DNA of 64,000 nucleotides from Bartonella sp. ML69XJBT (GTDB lineage Bacteria; Pseudomonadota; Alphaproteobacteria; Rhizobiales; Rhizobiaceae): NCBI RefSeq assembly GCF_028618515.1, contig NZ_JAQITB010000001.1, positions 62,001 to 126,000 of the forward strand, read 5' to 3'. Shown piece by piece: positions 1 to 9,201 of this stretch (position 1 is its first letter; each line of letters starts with the position of its first letter). The notes under the pieces were generated by a model. It saw only the letters and a program-made list of their open reading frames with translations, ran no database searches and was not told where the DNA came from. The position numbers and the translations under genes were made by a program.

Positions 1-690
1 TCAAGCTCTAAAATTTGTCACTTCTTACTGATAAACAGACACCATGACACAAATAGTTTCTTTTAAACTCTTGAGCAAAAATAACAACCTCTCTCCATAA
101 AACAGCATCTTTTTATGACAAAGCGAATAGGAAACATCTTTCTACCTTTAAAGACTCTATGAAAACGGTCACAAAGCTACAATTTGTCCACAAATTTCCC
201 AAAACTGCGAGTAGATATAACTTCTTCGCATAAAGCTCATGTTTCAGCCTACATCTGACCACAACAATCAATAAAATTTTTCAAATATTGAAAATTCTAC
301 TCAATAAATCATGTAAAAAATCACTATTTTAAGAGTATCTTTCTTCTCCTCATGCTATAAATCAAGCCAATATGGAGAAAAATTCACTCTATCAACAAAG
401 AAAGTTTTGCAAAAAATAACATAACATTCTTATTACCAGACAAACGCATAAATAAAACCAACATTCACCTGTCAGCAAACCTACAAAAACTCCTTTTCCA
501 TAGATCTCTTGTTTTCATCAAAAGATTATATGAATAATAAACACAAATATTTGATTTATAATAATATTTTTCATCTTACAACCGCAATAAGCTCTCCTGA
601 AGATGATAAGATTTTTTCACCTCAAACCTGTTACTTGATAATCATTAACTTATACATCAAAAGCAAAATGAGCATGTGAATAAAATCAAA
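1..690. other. AT-rich intergenic stretch
   Basis: No open frame of believable length or composition and no recognisable RNA gene is visible here. The stretch is very AT-rich and leads into the first decayed integrase copy. Its last 150 bases resemble the upstream regions of the other integrase relics only loosely. Confidence 0.5.
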
Positions 691-699
691 AAAGGTATA

Positions 700-1125
700 A
701 CAACGCCTCTTATGAATGCTCTCAAGTGTCAAGAGCTATCGCAACATTGGAAGAGGACAAAGAATAAGGTGCTGTGGATTTGCATCTTCATAAGCGTAAA
801 GATGGTGCTAGCTTTATACCATTCACAAACAGCGCTATGAAATGAACTTAGGAGTATTAAAAGAGGTTTCATAAAAACAACTGCTATGAATGTGCACCAC
901 AATGGCGTTTTGTTTTCCGGCGTTCTGTGCTTTGTAAAAAAACATGCCTCCATGAGAGTGTATGAGAAACAAAAGCCTGACGCAATATGTAAGCTCCATT
1001 ATTAAAAAGACATGCCCGTAGATGCTTGAAAAAATCGCAAAGCTGAAAAAAAGAATGAGAGATAGGAAGAGGTTTTCAGCTTTACATTTTGATATTTTCC
1101 TTCAGTGCGACTGCCTTCCCGTTTT
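700..1125 (+). pseudogene. Decayed tyrosine integrase, N-terminal part (copy 1)
   Basis: Read in shifting frames, this stretch matches the arm-binding domain of P4/DUF4102-type phage integrases. Pieces resembling SVKAVATLG, LHKRKDG, YTIH, LGVLKEVS and an ARE-QWR-like segment appear in order. Near 1025-1120 a piece reading roughly RKAELKK...RFSALHFDI fits the start of the core-binding domain. Frameshifts and stops interrupt it, and the catalytic half is missing. It is the longest of the copies in this window. The family assignment is by eye from the conserved segment order; the decay is directly visible. Confidence 0.6.
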
Positions 1126-1242
1126 AAATATCCCTCTGACACATGCAAATCACATCAAATCTCCCTATGAAAGGCCCCTATCATTCAAAAACAAATAAAC
1201 CTTATGAGAAAAAATTGTAATCTTTCATAACAACTGAGTATT

Positions 1243-2283
1243 TTAAGCAGCCATTTGGCGCCGTGCAACAATTGTAAGCCCTAGCAAAGCTTGACGAATG
1301 ATAGCTTCACTCAAAAGTGGGTTTTTACGACTCTCTAAAACAGCAGTTTGAATTCTTTCCATAGCATAAGCAATATGTTCTAACTTCCAATATCTTAAAG
1401 CTTGCTCCACGATTTTTTTCCGCTGAAAAAAAATCGGAGGCCGAGCCTGAGCAACCACAACAGAAGGAGATTTTCTTTCCATCTCCACTTGATAACGCAA
1501 CAGCTGTAATTGCTGAAAATGCCTTTGTGCTGTACTTAAAATAAAAAAAACTGTCCCATGTTGTGTTGCATGTTGGCTAAAATGCGCCTCAAAATTTCTG
1601 ATATCCCCCAATAAAAGCGCATCAACCACTTCATCTAGAGAAACAGCACTCACATTACTTACAACAGCTTTCACATCCTCAAGCGTGATATATCTTTCTG
1701 AAGCATAAAGACACAGCTTTTCTAATTCACTCCGAGAAACAAGACGATCCCCTCCCAAACTTTCGTGTAACCATTTTCGCGCATCTAAAGAAAGGGATTT
1801 TTGAAAATAACCTAAAACCTCATCCATCAGAGCATCAAGAGAACGAGCATCATCGGCAAAACAAGGCAAAGCCATTGCTCTTGATGCCGTTTCAATAACA
1901 TTGCGTAAGCCCGTTCCTTTTTTTAAATCCCCTGCTTCAATAAGAATAAAACTTTTTTCTGGTGGCTCTTCAATGAGAAGCTTCAAAGCTGTAAGAAAAC
2001 CTTTTTGATTAGCACCATTAGAGATCCATATTAAACGGTCACCGCCAAACAGCGATAAAGTACGCGCTTCATTTCCCAAACGAGCAGGATCTTTATCAAT
2101 CTCAGCAGCATCCAAACGAATCGTTGAAAATGGATCATCTATTGCAACCTGTGTAAGCTTGGCAAAACGCTTTGCAGATTCACAAACAAGCCCGCGATCT
2201 GGTCCATAAATGAGAACAATAGGAAAAGCACGTGAAATACGCGTTAGAAACTGACCAACTTCATGCGCTTTTTTCTGAGCCAA
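1243..2283 (-). CDS. holA: DNA polymerase III subunit delta
   Basis: HolA is the clamp-loader subunit that opens the beta sliding clamp. The 346-residue product is the usual family length and begins MAQKKAHEVGQFL, followed by the degenerate nucleotide-binding segment LIYGPDRGL near residues 24-32. The C-terminal helical collar region (HGTVFFILSTAQRHFQQLQ and after) is also typical. The initiation codon is TTG at 2281-2283: an in-frame TAA lies five codons upstream and no ATG fits. The upstream ABC ATPase stops 4 bases before, so translation is probably coupled. In related Rhizobiales holA usually sits by parB; here it is about 44 kb away. Confidence 0.9.
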   Translation of the reverse strand: MAQKKAHEVGQFLTRISRAFPIVLIYGPDRGLVCESAKRFAKLTQVAIDDPFSTIRLDAAEIDKDPARLGNEARTLSLFGGDRLIWISNGANQKGFLTALKLLIEEPPEKSFILIEAGDLKKGTGLRNVIETASRAMALPCFADDARSLDALMDEVLGYFQKSLSLDARKWLHESLGGDRLVSRSELEKLCLYASERYITLEDVKAVVSNVSAVSLDEVVDALLLGDIRNFEAHFSQHATQHGTVFFILSTAQRHFQQLQLLRYQVEMERKSPSVVVAQARPPIFFQRKKIVEQALRYWKLEHIAYAMERIQTAVLESRKNPLLSEAIIRQALLGLTIVARRQMAA

Positions 2284-2287
2284 AATA

Positions 2288-3082
2288 TCAATCCATTAAC
2301 AGTGCATCATCATCAAGAGCTTCCCCACGTACTTTTTGAAACATGCCAATTAAATCATTCACATTCAAGCCCTTACGCTCTTCTTGACAAACATCCAAAA
2401 TCACTTTTCCGCCATGCAGCATTAATGTACGATCTCCATGATCAAGAGCCTGACGCATAGAATGCGTCACCATAATAGTTGTTAATTTTTTCTCTTCAAC
2501 GATTTTTTCGGTCAGTTGCATCACAAAATCAGCCATTCCAGGATCTAATGCTGAGGTATGTTCATCAAGCAATAAAACATCTGCATGAGCTAAAGTCGCC
2601 ATCACAAGACAAACTGCTTGGCGTTGTCCTCCTGACAAACTATCCATAGGATTATGAATATATGCCTCAAGACCAATGCCTAATTGAGCAATTTCATTTC
2701 GAAAAAATTGCCGTTTTTCATGATTTAAGGCTGAGCGCAAACCACGGCGATTTCCTCGAAGAGCAGCAAGAGCCAAATTTTCTTCAATTGTTAAAGAACC
2801 ACAGCTTCCCATTAATGAATCTTGAAAAACACAAGCGATCTTTCCAGCTCTCTCACTGACTGATTGCCTAGAAACATTTTGCCCATTGATAACCACTTTT
2901 CCTGTGGTGGGCAAAATTGCGCCAGCTAAAACACTAAGCAAAGTTGATTTACCAGCGCCATTTGACCCAATAACTGTAACAAAACTACCCTGATCAATCC
3001 TAAGATTAATATCAATTAAAGCCTGTTTTTCTAATGGGGTTTGCGGTTTAAAAGTAACACTGACGTGAGAAAACTCAATCAT
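2288..3082 (-). CDS. ABC transporter ATP-binding protein (PF04392-type uptake system)
   Basis: This is the ATPase of a three-gene uptake system. Counting from the chosen ATG, Walker A is GSNGAGKS near residues 39-46, the signature is LSGGQRQ, and Walker B runs LLLDEHTSALDP, the DEHT form typical of this family. A longer frame opens 15 codons earlier, but starting at MIEFSHVSV gives the conserved N-terminus and an 8-base overlap with the permease stop. Overlap with the permease and tight spacing to holA indicate one transcript. Homologous systems in Firmicutes are linked to tryptophan or tyrosine, but the substrate here is not shown by the sequence. Confidence 0.88.
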   Translation of the reverse strand: MIEFSHVSVTFKPQTPLEKQALIDINLRIDQGSFVTVIGSNGAGKSTLLSVLAGAILPTTGKVVINGQNVSRQSVSERAGKIACVFQDSLMGSCGSLTIEENLALAALRGNRRGLRSALNHEKRQFFRNEIAQLGIGLEAYIHNPMDSLSGGQRQAVCLVMATLAHADVLLLDEHTSALDPGMADFVMQLTEKIVEEKKLTTIMVTHSMRQALDHGDRTLMLHGGKVILDVCQEERKGLNVNDLIGMFQKVRGEALDDDALLMD

Positions 3083-3971
3083 ATTTACGTCTCCCCCAAT
3101 AGCGTGGTATAATAAGGGCTGAAACAACGAGCAGCGCAGTAATTAACTGCAGATCCGTCGATGTATCAATACCAATGCCGTTTGCCTCAAAAGCAAATTG
3201 CACAGCCACACGATAAAGAACAGATCCAACAATACAACTGACAATGATCCAAAAAATATTGCGCGTACGAAAAAGGGTTTCCCCAATAATAACCGCCGCT
3301 AAACCAAAAACAATTGTACCAGCTCCACCAGTAATATCGGTAGCAATGGCAGTTTGAATATAAAGGGATCCGCCAAGCGCAACACAAGCATTGGAAAGCC
3401 CCATACCAAAATAAATCAATGCTGAGGTATGAACACCTTGCGCGGTAGCCATCCGTGGATTAGCTCCCATTGCACGCATAGCAAGACCTATTTCACTTTC
3501 CAAAAAGCGCCAGATTAAAAATGCCACCACCAGCAAGACAGTACCAACGAAAAGAGGCCGCACGAAAATATCAGACAGACCAAACAGATTATAAAAAGGT
3601 GTTAAAGCCGTATCAGAAAGCGCCAAATTAATATTAGAGCCTCCCATAATCCCCATAATACGAAGATTAACTGTATAGAGTGCTGACATTGTCAAAATAG
3701 AAGCCAAAAGGTTCAAAATGCCAAAACGCAAATTGAGCAAAGCTGTTAAAAAACCTGCCACCATACCCGCAAAAAAAGCGCATACCATAGCAACCCACGC
3801 ATTGAAACCTAAAAGAATCAATACACCACAAACACACGATCCAAGAAGAAACGAACCATCAACCGTTAAATCCGGAAAATCCAAGACGCGAAAGGAAAGA
3901 TAAACCCCTATAGCAACGAACGCATAAATAAGTCCTAATTCCACCGCGCCAGAAAACGCAAACATACTCAT
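3075..3971 (-). CDS. ABC transporter permease
   Basis: A 298-residue, strongly hydrophobic protein with about eight predicted membrane segments. It has the branched-chain-amino-acid-type permease features FPDLTVDGSF near residue 32, EIGLAMRAMGANPRMA in the coupling-helix region, and GLAAVIIGETLF. It belongs to the BPD_transp_2 family and lies between the solute-binding and ATPase genes. The 3' end overlaps the ATPase start by 8 bases. It should form the inner-membrane channel of the uptake system; the substrate is unknown. Confidence 0.88.
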   Translation of the reverse strand: MSMFAFSGAVELGLIYAFVAIGVYLSFRVLDFPDLTVDGSFLLGSCVCGVLILLGFNAWVAMVCAFFAGMVAGFLTALLNLRFGILNLLASILTMSALYTVNLRIMGIMGGSNINLALSDTALTPFYNLFGLSDIFVRPLFVGTVLLVVAFLIWRFLESEIGLAMRAMGANPRMATAQGVHTSALIYFGMGLSNACVALGGSLYIQTAIATDITGGAGTIVFGLAAVIIGETLFRTRNIFWIIVSCIVGSVLYRVAVQFAFEANGIGIDTSTDLQLITALLVVSALIIPRYWGRRKYD

Positions 3972-4033
3972 CCAAAGACTAACCCTATTAAATTAATGTA
4001 CTTTTACCGCGTTAACATTACATCAATGCAAGA

Positions 4034-5011
4034 TTATTGAATAACCTTTGTTGCACGTTCCATCACTGTTTGTGGAATAATAATACCAACCTTTTGTGCT
4101 GCTTTCATATCAATTCTAATATCATTATTAACTGCTTGCACGACATCAATATCGCCAGGCTTTTCCCCCTTTAGAATACGCACAACCAATTTTCCAGCTT
4201 CAACCCCTACATCATAGAAATTCACGCCCTGTGTCATAAAAGGACCACGTCCAATAGAATTAGCATCAACCGTAAATACAGGCATATTTGCTTCCTGTGT
4301 GACTTGTACTGCCCCTTCTAAAACAGAAAGCACCGTATTATCCGCAGGAATAAAAATAATATCCACCTTACCAATTAAAGCGCGTGTTGCCGCCTGAACA
4401 TCAGAAGGTTTAGGTGCCGATGAAGGAATGATTTCAATTCCAGCTTTATCTGCTATATCCTTTAACGTCTTCAGTGTTGCAACAGAATTGGCTTCTGAAG
4501 CATTATAAAGAAAACCAATTTTTCTTAAATCTGGCTTTACTTCTTGCAAAAGTCTAATGCTTCCTACCACATCTATACGATCAGAAGATCCCGTGACATT
4601 ACCACCAGGCTTGGTAAGTGAAGAGACTATTTTGGTTCCAATAGGATCAGAAATTGCAGCAAAAACAATAGGGATTGTTTTTGTTGCCGCAAGCATTGTT
4701 TGTGCTGAAGGCGTAGTAATTGCTACGATAACATCGGGTTTATCACCAGCAAATTTACGTGCAATTTGTGTTGCTGTAGAAATATTGCCCTGTGCTGACA
4801 AAAAAGTCAGTTCCAAATTTTCACCCTGCTTATAACCATTTTCTTCCAGCACATCCAGAATTCCTTTGCGAACAGTATCCGCAGCAGGATGTGCCATAAT
4901 TTGTGTAACTGCAACTTTAATGTGTTTAACGTGATCATCTGCTTTTGCAAAACTATTCATGACAAAAATAGTTGCAATCACAGTCCATAAGATATTGACT
5001 CTTTTCAACAT
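4034..5011 (-). CDS. ABC transporter substrate-binding protein (PF04392 family)
   Basis: A periplasmic solute-binding protein of 325 residues. A signal peptide spans about residues 1-24 (basic MLKR start, hydrophobic core, cleavage near SFAKA/DD). Conserved family pieces include KVAVTQIMAHPAADTVRKGI, ANPSAQT-like ITTPSAQTMLAA and PIVFAAISDPIG, plus a C-terminal GVNFYDVGVEAGKLVVRIL. A GGAG ribosome-binding site lies about 7-9 bases upstream of ATG. It is the first gene of the operon that continues into permease, ATPase and holA. Family members bind small hydrophobic or aromatic solutes; the ligand here is open. Confidence 0.88.
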   Translation of the reverse strand: MLKRVNILWTVIATIFVMNSFAKADDHVKHIKVAVTQIMAHPAADTVRKGILDVLEENGYKQGENLELTFLSAQGNISTATQIARKFAGDKPDVIVAITTPSAQTMLAATKTIPIVFAAISDPIGTKIVSSLTKPGGNVTGSSDRIDVVGSIRLLQEVKPDLRKIGFLYNASEANSVATLKTLKDIADKAGIEIIPSSAPKPSDVQAATRALIGKVDIIFIPADNTVLSVLEGAVQVTQEANMPVFTVDANSIGRGPFMTQGVNFYDVGVEAGKLVVRILKGEKPGDIDVVQAVNNDIRIDMKAAQKVGIIIPQTVMERATKVIQ

Positions 5012-5205
5012 TCTACTCCGCCCCTTTTTTGCTCCAATGAAAGAGGAGTTAACTTATTGAAAAGTCCTGCCAAAATCAATCTTTATTTTTATTTGTGAAA
5101 CATTTACAAAATAAATCAAACTGACATGTTATTTTTTTGTTGCAATTCGCTAAAGCCTACGCCATACAAGCAGCATCTGAAGCAAAAAATGTTTCGAATC
5201 GGTGA

Positions 5206-5280
5206 GCGGGTGTAGCTCAGGGGTAGAGCACAACCTTGCCAAGGTTGGGGTCGTGGGTTCGAATCCCATCGCCCGCTCCA
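5206..5280 (+). tRNA. tRNA-Gly (anticodon GCC)
   Basis: The acceptor strands GCGGGTG and CGCCCGC pair over seven positions with one G-T wobble. D arm, anticodon loop TTGCCAA with GCC, T loop GGTTCGAAT and an encoded CCA are all present. Frames read from the opposite strand across it are artefacts. Confidence 0.97.
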
Positions 5281-5411
5281 TTTGATTTCTGTATTGGTAG
5301 ACTTACTCTTACGAATGTAAAATATCTGCCCTCTATATCGGGCGGTGATTAGATATGTATACCAAATATTTTGTGTTGCAAACAATTTATTTTGTATAGA
5401 GGTGATTTTTT

Positions 5412-5942
5412 TTGGCACGTCCAGAAGTAGAACCAAAAACAGAACTGGCAAAACGCTTGCGTGAAGTACGACGAATACTCGGAAACGAAGAGCGGGGCAT
5501 TTTTGCGCAACGCCTTAATTTACAACGCAATACCCTTGCCAATTATGAAATCGGAGCACATGAGCCTCCATCCTCAGTAATTAACGCCTATTATACAGCC
5601 TATAACATTAATCCTCATTGGCTTGTCACTGGTGAAGGTGAAATGTTTAGTGATATGGCAAAAGCGAAAGCAGCAGGTTTTAAACCACAAACGATCCCTG
5701 CTGGTCTCATGAAAAAACTTGGGCGCATAGCTTATACAACCTATCGCGATGCAAAAATTAAACTCCCCCCCGAAGATATAGCGGAACTCGCGGCGGAACT
5801 TTATAAAAAACTGCAAGAGCTTGTTCAAAACATCAACGACACGGAAGAAATAGAGCTTACTTTGCCTCTTCTAAAATTGCATTTAAAGCGTCAAATAGAA
5901 CCTGAAAGAGCACATCTAGAAACTACACAAAATACGGCTTAA
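5412..5942 (+). CDS. XRE-type helix-turn-helix regulator
   Basis: A 176-residue DNA-binding protein. Residues about 10-60 fit a phage-repressor-type HTH: LAKRLREVRRILG, then FAQRLNLQRNTLANYEIGAHEPPSSV, then NPHWLVTGEGEMF, the usual tail of Cro/CI-like domains. The C-terminal half is helical and charged with no recognised domain. The start is TTG at 5412, with AGAGGTG about 7 bases upstream. It lies 131 bases after tRNA-Gly and just before a duplicated, dyad-rich non-coding block, which could hold its operators (inference). Bartonella is known to carry small HTH regulators paired with genus-specific RNAs (Brt/Trp pairs), but no such RNA can be assigned in the short upstream gap. Confidence 0.75.
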   Translation: MARPEVEPKTELAKRLREVRRILGNEERGIFAQRLNLQRNTLANYEIGAHEPPSSVINAYYTAYNINPHWLVTGEGEMFSDMAKAKAAGFKPQTIPAGLMKKLGRIAYTTYRDAKIKLPPEDIAELAAELYKKLQELVQNINDTEEIELTLPLLKLHLKRQIEPERAHLETTQNTA

Positions 5943-6382
5943 TGCCTCTCTAAAATGAAAAATCGATATGAAAATCTTTTTACATGAAGTATTTAATATA
6001 ATTAATTGATTTATAACAATATAATCTAATTTAAAATAGATAATCACCAATAGGTGAAAATCTTTTTTGCTTTTTTGGTCATTTTTGGCTGATTTTGCAA
6101 TCCGCTTCACAATTTACCGAATTTTTTTCAAAGGGTCTTCAAAGGCGGTTTTCTGGGCTTTCACAGACTTTTCAAAATTTTTCACAGGGTTTTCAAAGAC
6201 CTTTCAAAGCCTTCTCTCATTTTTACCATGAAAACGCACTTTTTTCTGATTTTCGGTAATTTTTGCAATTTTAGGTGTCAAAATACAATTTTACAAAACG
6301 CGCCTTTAATGGTAAAAAATAACTATAAAAACAACAAATTATCACCTATTCCTAACTAATCCTACCTTTTCCCACTTAGTAC

Positions 6383-6456
6383 AAAACCTACTGTCAAACT
6401 ACAATGTAGTTTGACTGTAACTTGTCAGCAGGTTTTGCATAACTTGACACAAGTTT
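6383..6456. promoter_or_regulatory. Stacked dyad cluster, operator-like
   Basis: Positions 6394-6416 form an almost perfect palindrome with 11-base arms (left arm GTCAAACTACA) around one central base. It sits inside outer 12-base arms (CAAAACCTACTG at 6383-6394 and CAGCAGGTTTTG at 6427-6438, one mismatch). A separate dyad AACTTG-ACA-CAAGTT follows at 6442-6456. No T-run follows, so it does not look like a terminator. Proximity to the XRE regulator suggests protein binding, but that link is inferred. Confidence 0.55.
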
Positions 6457-6703
6457 TTGCAGCAATTCATTTTTTTCACAGGATTGTAAAAAACTCTCAA
6501 AGGAAGTTCAAAGACTTTTAAAAACTTTCAAAGCTTTCTCTCATTTTTGCTCCCAAATTCTGTCCTTTACGATTTTTGCACTCTTCTTTTGATTTTTAAG
6601 GTTCAAAGTCCATTTTAATGTAATTCTCCTTTAATGGTAAAAATATCTATAAAACCAATAAGTTGTCAATATTTTACCTTTTCCAACCTAGCACAAAACC
6701 GCG

Positions 6704-6727
6704 TATCAAACGGCACTTGTTTTGATA
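6704..6727. promoter_or_regulatory. Dyad at the end of repeat block 2
   Basis: TATCAAA at 6704-6710 pairs with TTTGATA at 6721-6727 around a 10-base spacer. It occupies the same relative place in the second repeat block as the 23-base palindrome does in the first, though the sequence has diverged. Confidence 0.4.
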
Positions 6728-6787
6728 AGTTTTTATAAAGCCACGGAAAGTATAACGACAAAACACAAAACAGAGCAGAAGATTGTT

Positions 6788-7654
6788 TCATACATTCTTC
6801 CATAATTCATAGAAATGATGAAGGGGACCTCGTCCTTTCCCTACTTGCAAAGCAGTCGCAGCAGATAACGCCCCATGCAAATAGTCCTTTGCTTGTTTAA
6901 CCGCACAAAGCAAAGGCTGTGTTGGCAATAAAGCTGCAATTGCAGCGGAAATAGTACAACCCGTACCGTGATCATGAGTAGTCATGAGTCGCACAGCTTC
7001 AAGCATGACAAGATCCTCACCATCACAATAAAGATCTGGGCTAGAACAATTGTGATTTTCCATATTTTCTTTAGCAAGAGCGTTCAAATGTCCACCCTTC
7101 AACAGGACGGCATTACAACCAAGAGCCAACAGCTGTGGAGCATACTGGTACATAGCGTTTAACGACCATTGCACCTCACATCCCAACAACAAAGCTGCCT
7201 CCGGTAAATTTGGTGTGATCAAAGTTGCCATAGGAACAAGAACATCACGCATTATTTCAATCGTATCAGGCTGTAAAAGAACATCACCACTTTTTGCTAC
7301 CATAACGGGATCAAAAACAATAAAGCGCGCTTTATGATAAGCAAGACGCTCTGCAATAACCTGTGCAATCTGAGCATTTGCCACCATACCAATTTTAACA
7401 GCATCAACATGAATATCCTCAAAAACTGAATCAATTTGATCAGCAACAAAAGAAGCATCCAATGCTTGAAAAGTACGAACACCTTGCGTATTTTGTGCAA
7501 CGACAGCTGTAACCACACTCATACCATAGGTTTTCATGGCTGAAAAAACCTTTAAATCCGCATGCATTCCAGCGCCACCAGAAGGATCAGTCCCAGCAAT
7601 AGATAAAATCCGTGGAATAAAAAGTTTGTTTTGGTTTTCTTGTCGTTTCATCAA
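6788..7654 (-). CDS. thiD: Hydroxymethylpyrimidine/phosphomethylpyrimidine kinase
   Basis: ThiD phosphorylates HMP and HMP-phosphate in thiamine synthesis or salvage. The 288-residue protein has the ribokinase-like landmarks GTDPSGGAGMHADLK near residues 20-34, VFDPVMVAKSG in the middle and the anion-hole/catalytic segment DHGTGCTISAAIAA near the C-terminus. The length is slightly above the family norm because of a short extension at MMKRQENQNK. It stands alone with no other thiamine gene in the window, so the pathway context (salvage versus synthesis) cannot be judged here. No thiamine riboswitch was recognised upstream. Confidence 0.92.
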   Translation of the reverse strand: MMKRQENQNKLFIPRILSIAGTDPSGGAGMHADLKVFSAMKTYGMSVVTAVVAQNTQGVRTFQALDASFVADQIDSVFEDIHVDAVKIGMVANAQIAQVIAERLAYHKARFIVFDPVMVAKSGDVLLQPDTIEIMRDVLVPMATLITPNLPEAALLLGCEVQWSLNAMYQYAPQLLALGCNAVLLKGGHLNALAKENMENHNCSSPDLYCDGEDLVMLEAVRLMTTHDHGTGCTISAAIAALLPTQPLLCAVKQAKDYLHGALSAATALQVGKGRGPLHHFYELWKNV

Positions 7655-7793
7655 CCTTTTTTCCTTATTTTGTTAAATATCGGAAAATAGGTTTCCGAAA
7701 ATAGACTTTTGAAAAAATAGAAAGAAAGATGTTTTCTCGTATAAATTACGTTATATATCCAATCTTCTTATAAATATAAAATGGGAAAGTATA

Positions 7794-8594
7794 GTGCTCA
7801 TCCTTCGTTCTCTTTTGTTTACCTTCGCTTTTTACACAGCCACTTTTGTACAAATGATTCTTTACGCGCCTATCTATTTTTTAATGCCACGCAAAACAGC
7901 TTGGATTGTTCCCAAAACATGGGCGCGTGTCACTCTTTTTTTGCAAAAATACATTGCTGGCACAACCTATGAAATTGAAGGTTTAGAAAATCTTCCCAAA
8001 GGAGCCTATATCATTGCTCCAAAACATCAATCTGCATGGGAAACTTTTGGTCTTGTCCCTCACTTGGATGACCCCGCTCTTATTTTAAAACGTGAACTGA
8101 CATGGATTCCACTTTTTGGCTGGTACATGGCAAAAACACAAATTATCCCAATTAACCGAACAACACCTATTAAAGCCTTAAAAACCATCATACAAAAAGC
8201 CAAAGAAAAAGCAAAACAAGGGCGCCAAATTTTGATCTTTCCCGAAGGAACACGCCGACAGCCAGGACAGGAACCAGATTACAAATCAGGAATTGTTGCT
8301 CTCTACAATGAACTCGAACTTCAAGTTGTTCCCATTGCCCACAATGCTGGTTTATATTGGCCACGAGGCAATTTTCGCCGCTATCCTGGAACAATTCGCG
8401 TTCGCATCCTTCCCCCTATAGAAGCTGGTTTAAGCAAACGCGATTTTCTAAACCAACTCGTTCAAAAAACAGAAAAAGCCTGTGATGAACTGCTTTTATT
8501 AGCAGCCCAAGATCCTAGTCCTCCACCGCTCCCCGCTTGTGCTATTAAAAAGCTTGAAAAGCTAAAAGATCATAATCAAAATATTGATTTATAA
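7794..8594 (+). CDS. plsC: 1-acyl-sn-glycerol-3-phosphate acyltransferase
   Basis: PlsC adds the second acyl chain to lysophosphatidic acid at the inner membrane. The 266-residue protein has an N-terminal hydrophobic segment (residues about 5-30). The first acyltransferase motif is H78-QSAW-E83, with Glu in place of the common Asp, a variant I associate with alphaproteobacterial PlsC. FPEGTR at 149-154 and a VVPIAHN segment follow. The start is GTG at 7794 with a GGGAAAG-like ribosome-binding site. The gene is monocistronic as far as visible and is followed by about 600 bases without an intact gene. Confidence 0.88.
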   Translation: MLILRSLLFTFAFYTATFVQMILYAPIYFLMPRKTAWIVPKTWARVTLFLQKYIAGTTYEIEGLENLPKGAYIIAPKHQSAWETFGLVPHLDDPALILKRELTWIPLFGWYMAKTQIIPINRTTPIKALKTIIQKAKEKAKQGRQILIFPEGTRRQPGQEPDYKSGIVALYNELELQVVPIAHNAGLYWPRGNFRRYPGTIRVRILPPIEAGLSKRDFLNQLVQKTEKACDELLLLAAQDPSPPPLPACAIKKLEKLKDHNQNIDL

Positions 8595-8764
8595 AATAAT
8601 GATCTCTTTTATTAATATATGCAGTTTAAAATACTAAATACAGGCACATTTTCTCTCTTATCCACCTATAAAGATACATCAAAAAAATTGCTTGCAACTT
8701 ATTTAAAAGAAAGCAATGCCTGAACAACATATTGTAAGTAAGAAGTAAATATACTGACCATAAA

Positions 8765-9080
8765 CTATCTCAACACAAGAACAGTTGCAATATTGGAAAT
8801 TAGTAAATAGAATATAATGATAATCTGTACATCTATAAGCATAAAAATGATGACTTATTATATTATACATTTACAAGCCGTGCTAAGAGATGGGATGGGA
8901 GATAAAATAAAAAACTCTTTAAAAAAAATGCGTCGATAAACAGCACAATAACATGATCTTCTTCCATGAAGAACATGACCAACATAAGGTAAAGCGTTAC
9001 GCGATATCTCTTAGTGAAAAGATATTGCATGAAGGCTTTTACAAGCCATAAAGTTGAAGACAAAGGGGAAAAATGAAGCA
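8765..9080 (+). pseudogene. Strongly decayed integrase N-terminal relic (copy 2)
   Basis: The stretch from about 8780 aligns by eye with the other relics: CAGTTGCAATATTGG, then ATATAATGATAAT, then CATCTATAAGCATAAAAATGATG, then a TATACATTTAC-like piece. It is the most diverged copy, full of stops, and only nucleotide-level similarity is left. The rest of the gap 8595-9201 shows no gene. Low confidence because the match is short and AT-rich. Confidence 0.35.
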
Positions 9081-9201
9081 TGATAGTGATTCTATCTCAG
9101 CAGAAAAACGCATACAGTATGAACCATTTACCCTCTAGATCATAGACTTAAAAGCTTTTTGTACTAAATTAAAACAATTCTTAGTCCCTGATAAGAAGGT
9201 A

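Larger units (their letters stand above)
6165..6730. repeat. Tandem duplication of a ~240-base non-coding block
   Basis: Two homologous blocks lie at about 6165-6416 and 6490-6727, offset by 324-325 bases. Shared landmarks in the same order are TTCAAAG-rich runs, CTCTCATTTTT, CCTTTAATGGTAAAAA, CTATAAAA, ACCTTTTCC and AGTACAAAACC or AGCACAAAACC. Each block ends in a dyad. No coding frame of believable quality crosses the region. The rest of 5943-6787 holds only a small dyad (TCACC-AATA-GGTGA at 6044-6057) and AT-rich sequence. Confidence 0.75.

Noticed and set aside
729-953. 74-codon reverse-strand frame
   Set aside because: It lies antisense to integrase relic 1, whose forward-strand similarity explains the sequence.
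5281-5411. A Brt-type regulatory RNA upstream of the XRE gene
   Set aside because: Only 131 bases separate it from tRNA-Gly, too few for the ~200-base RNAs described, and no terminator-like hairpin with a T-run is visible.
5116-5451. Reverse-strand frame containing WDSNPRPQPWQG
   Set aside because: It is the antisense of tRNA-Gly, a common annotation artefact.
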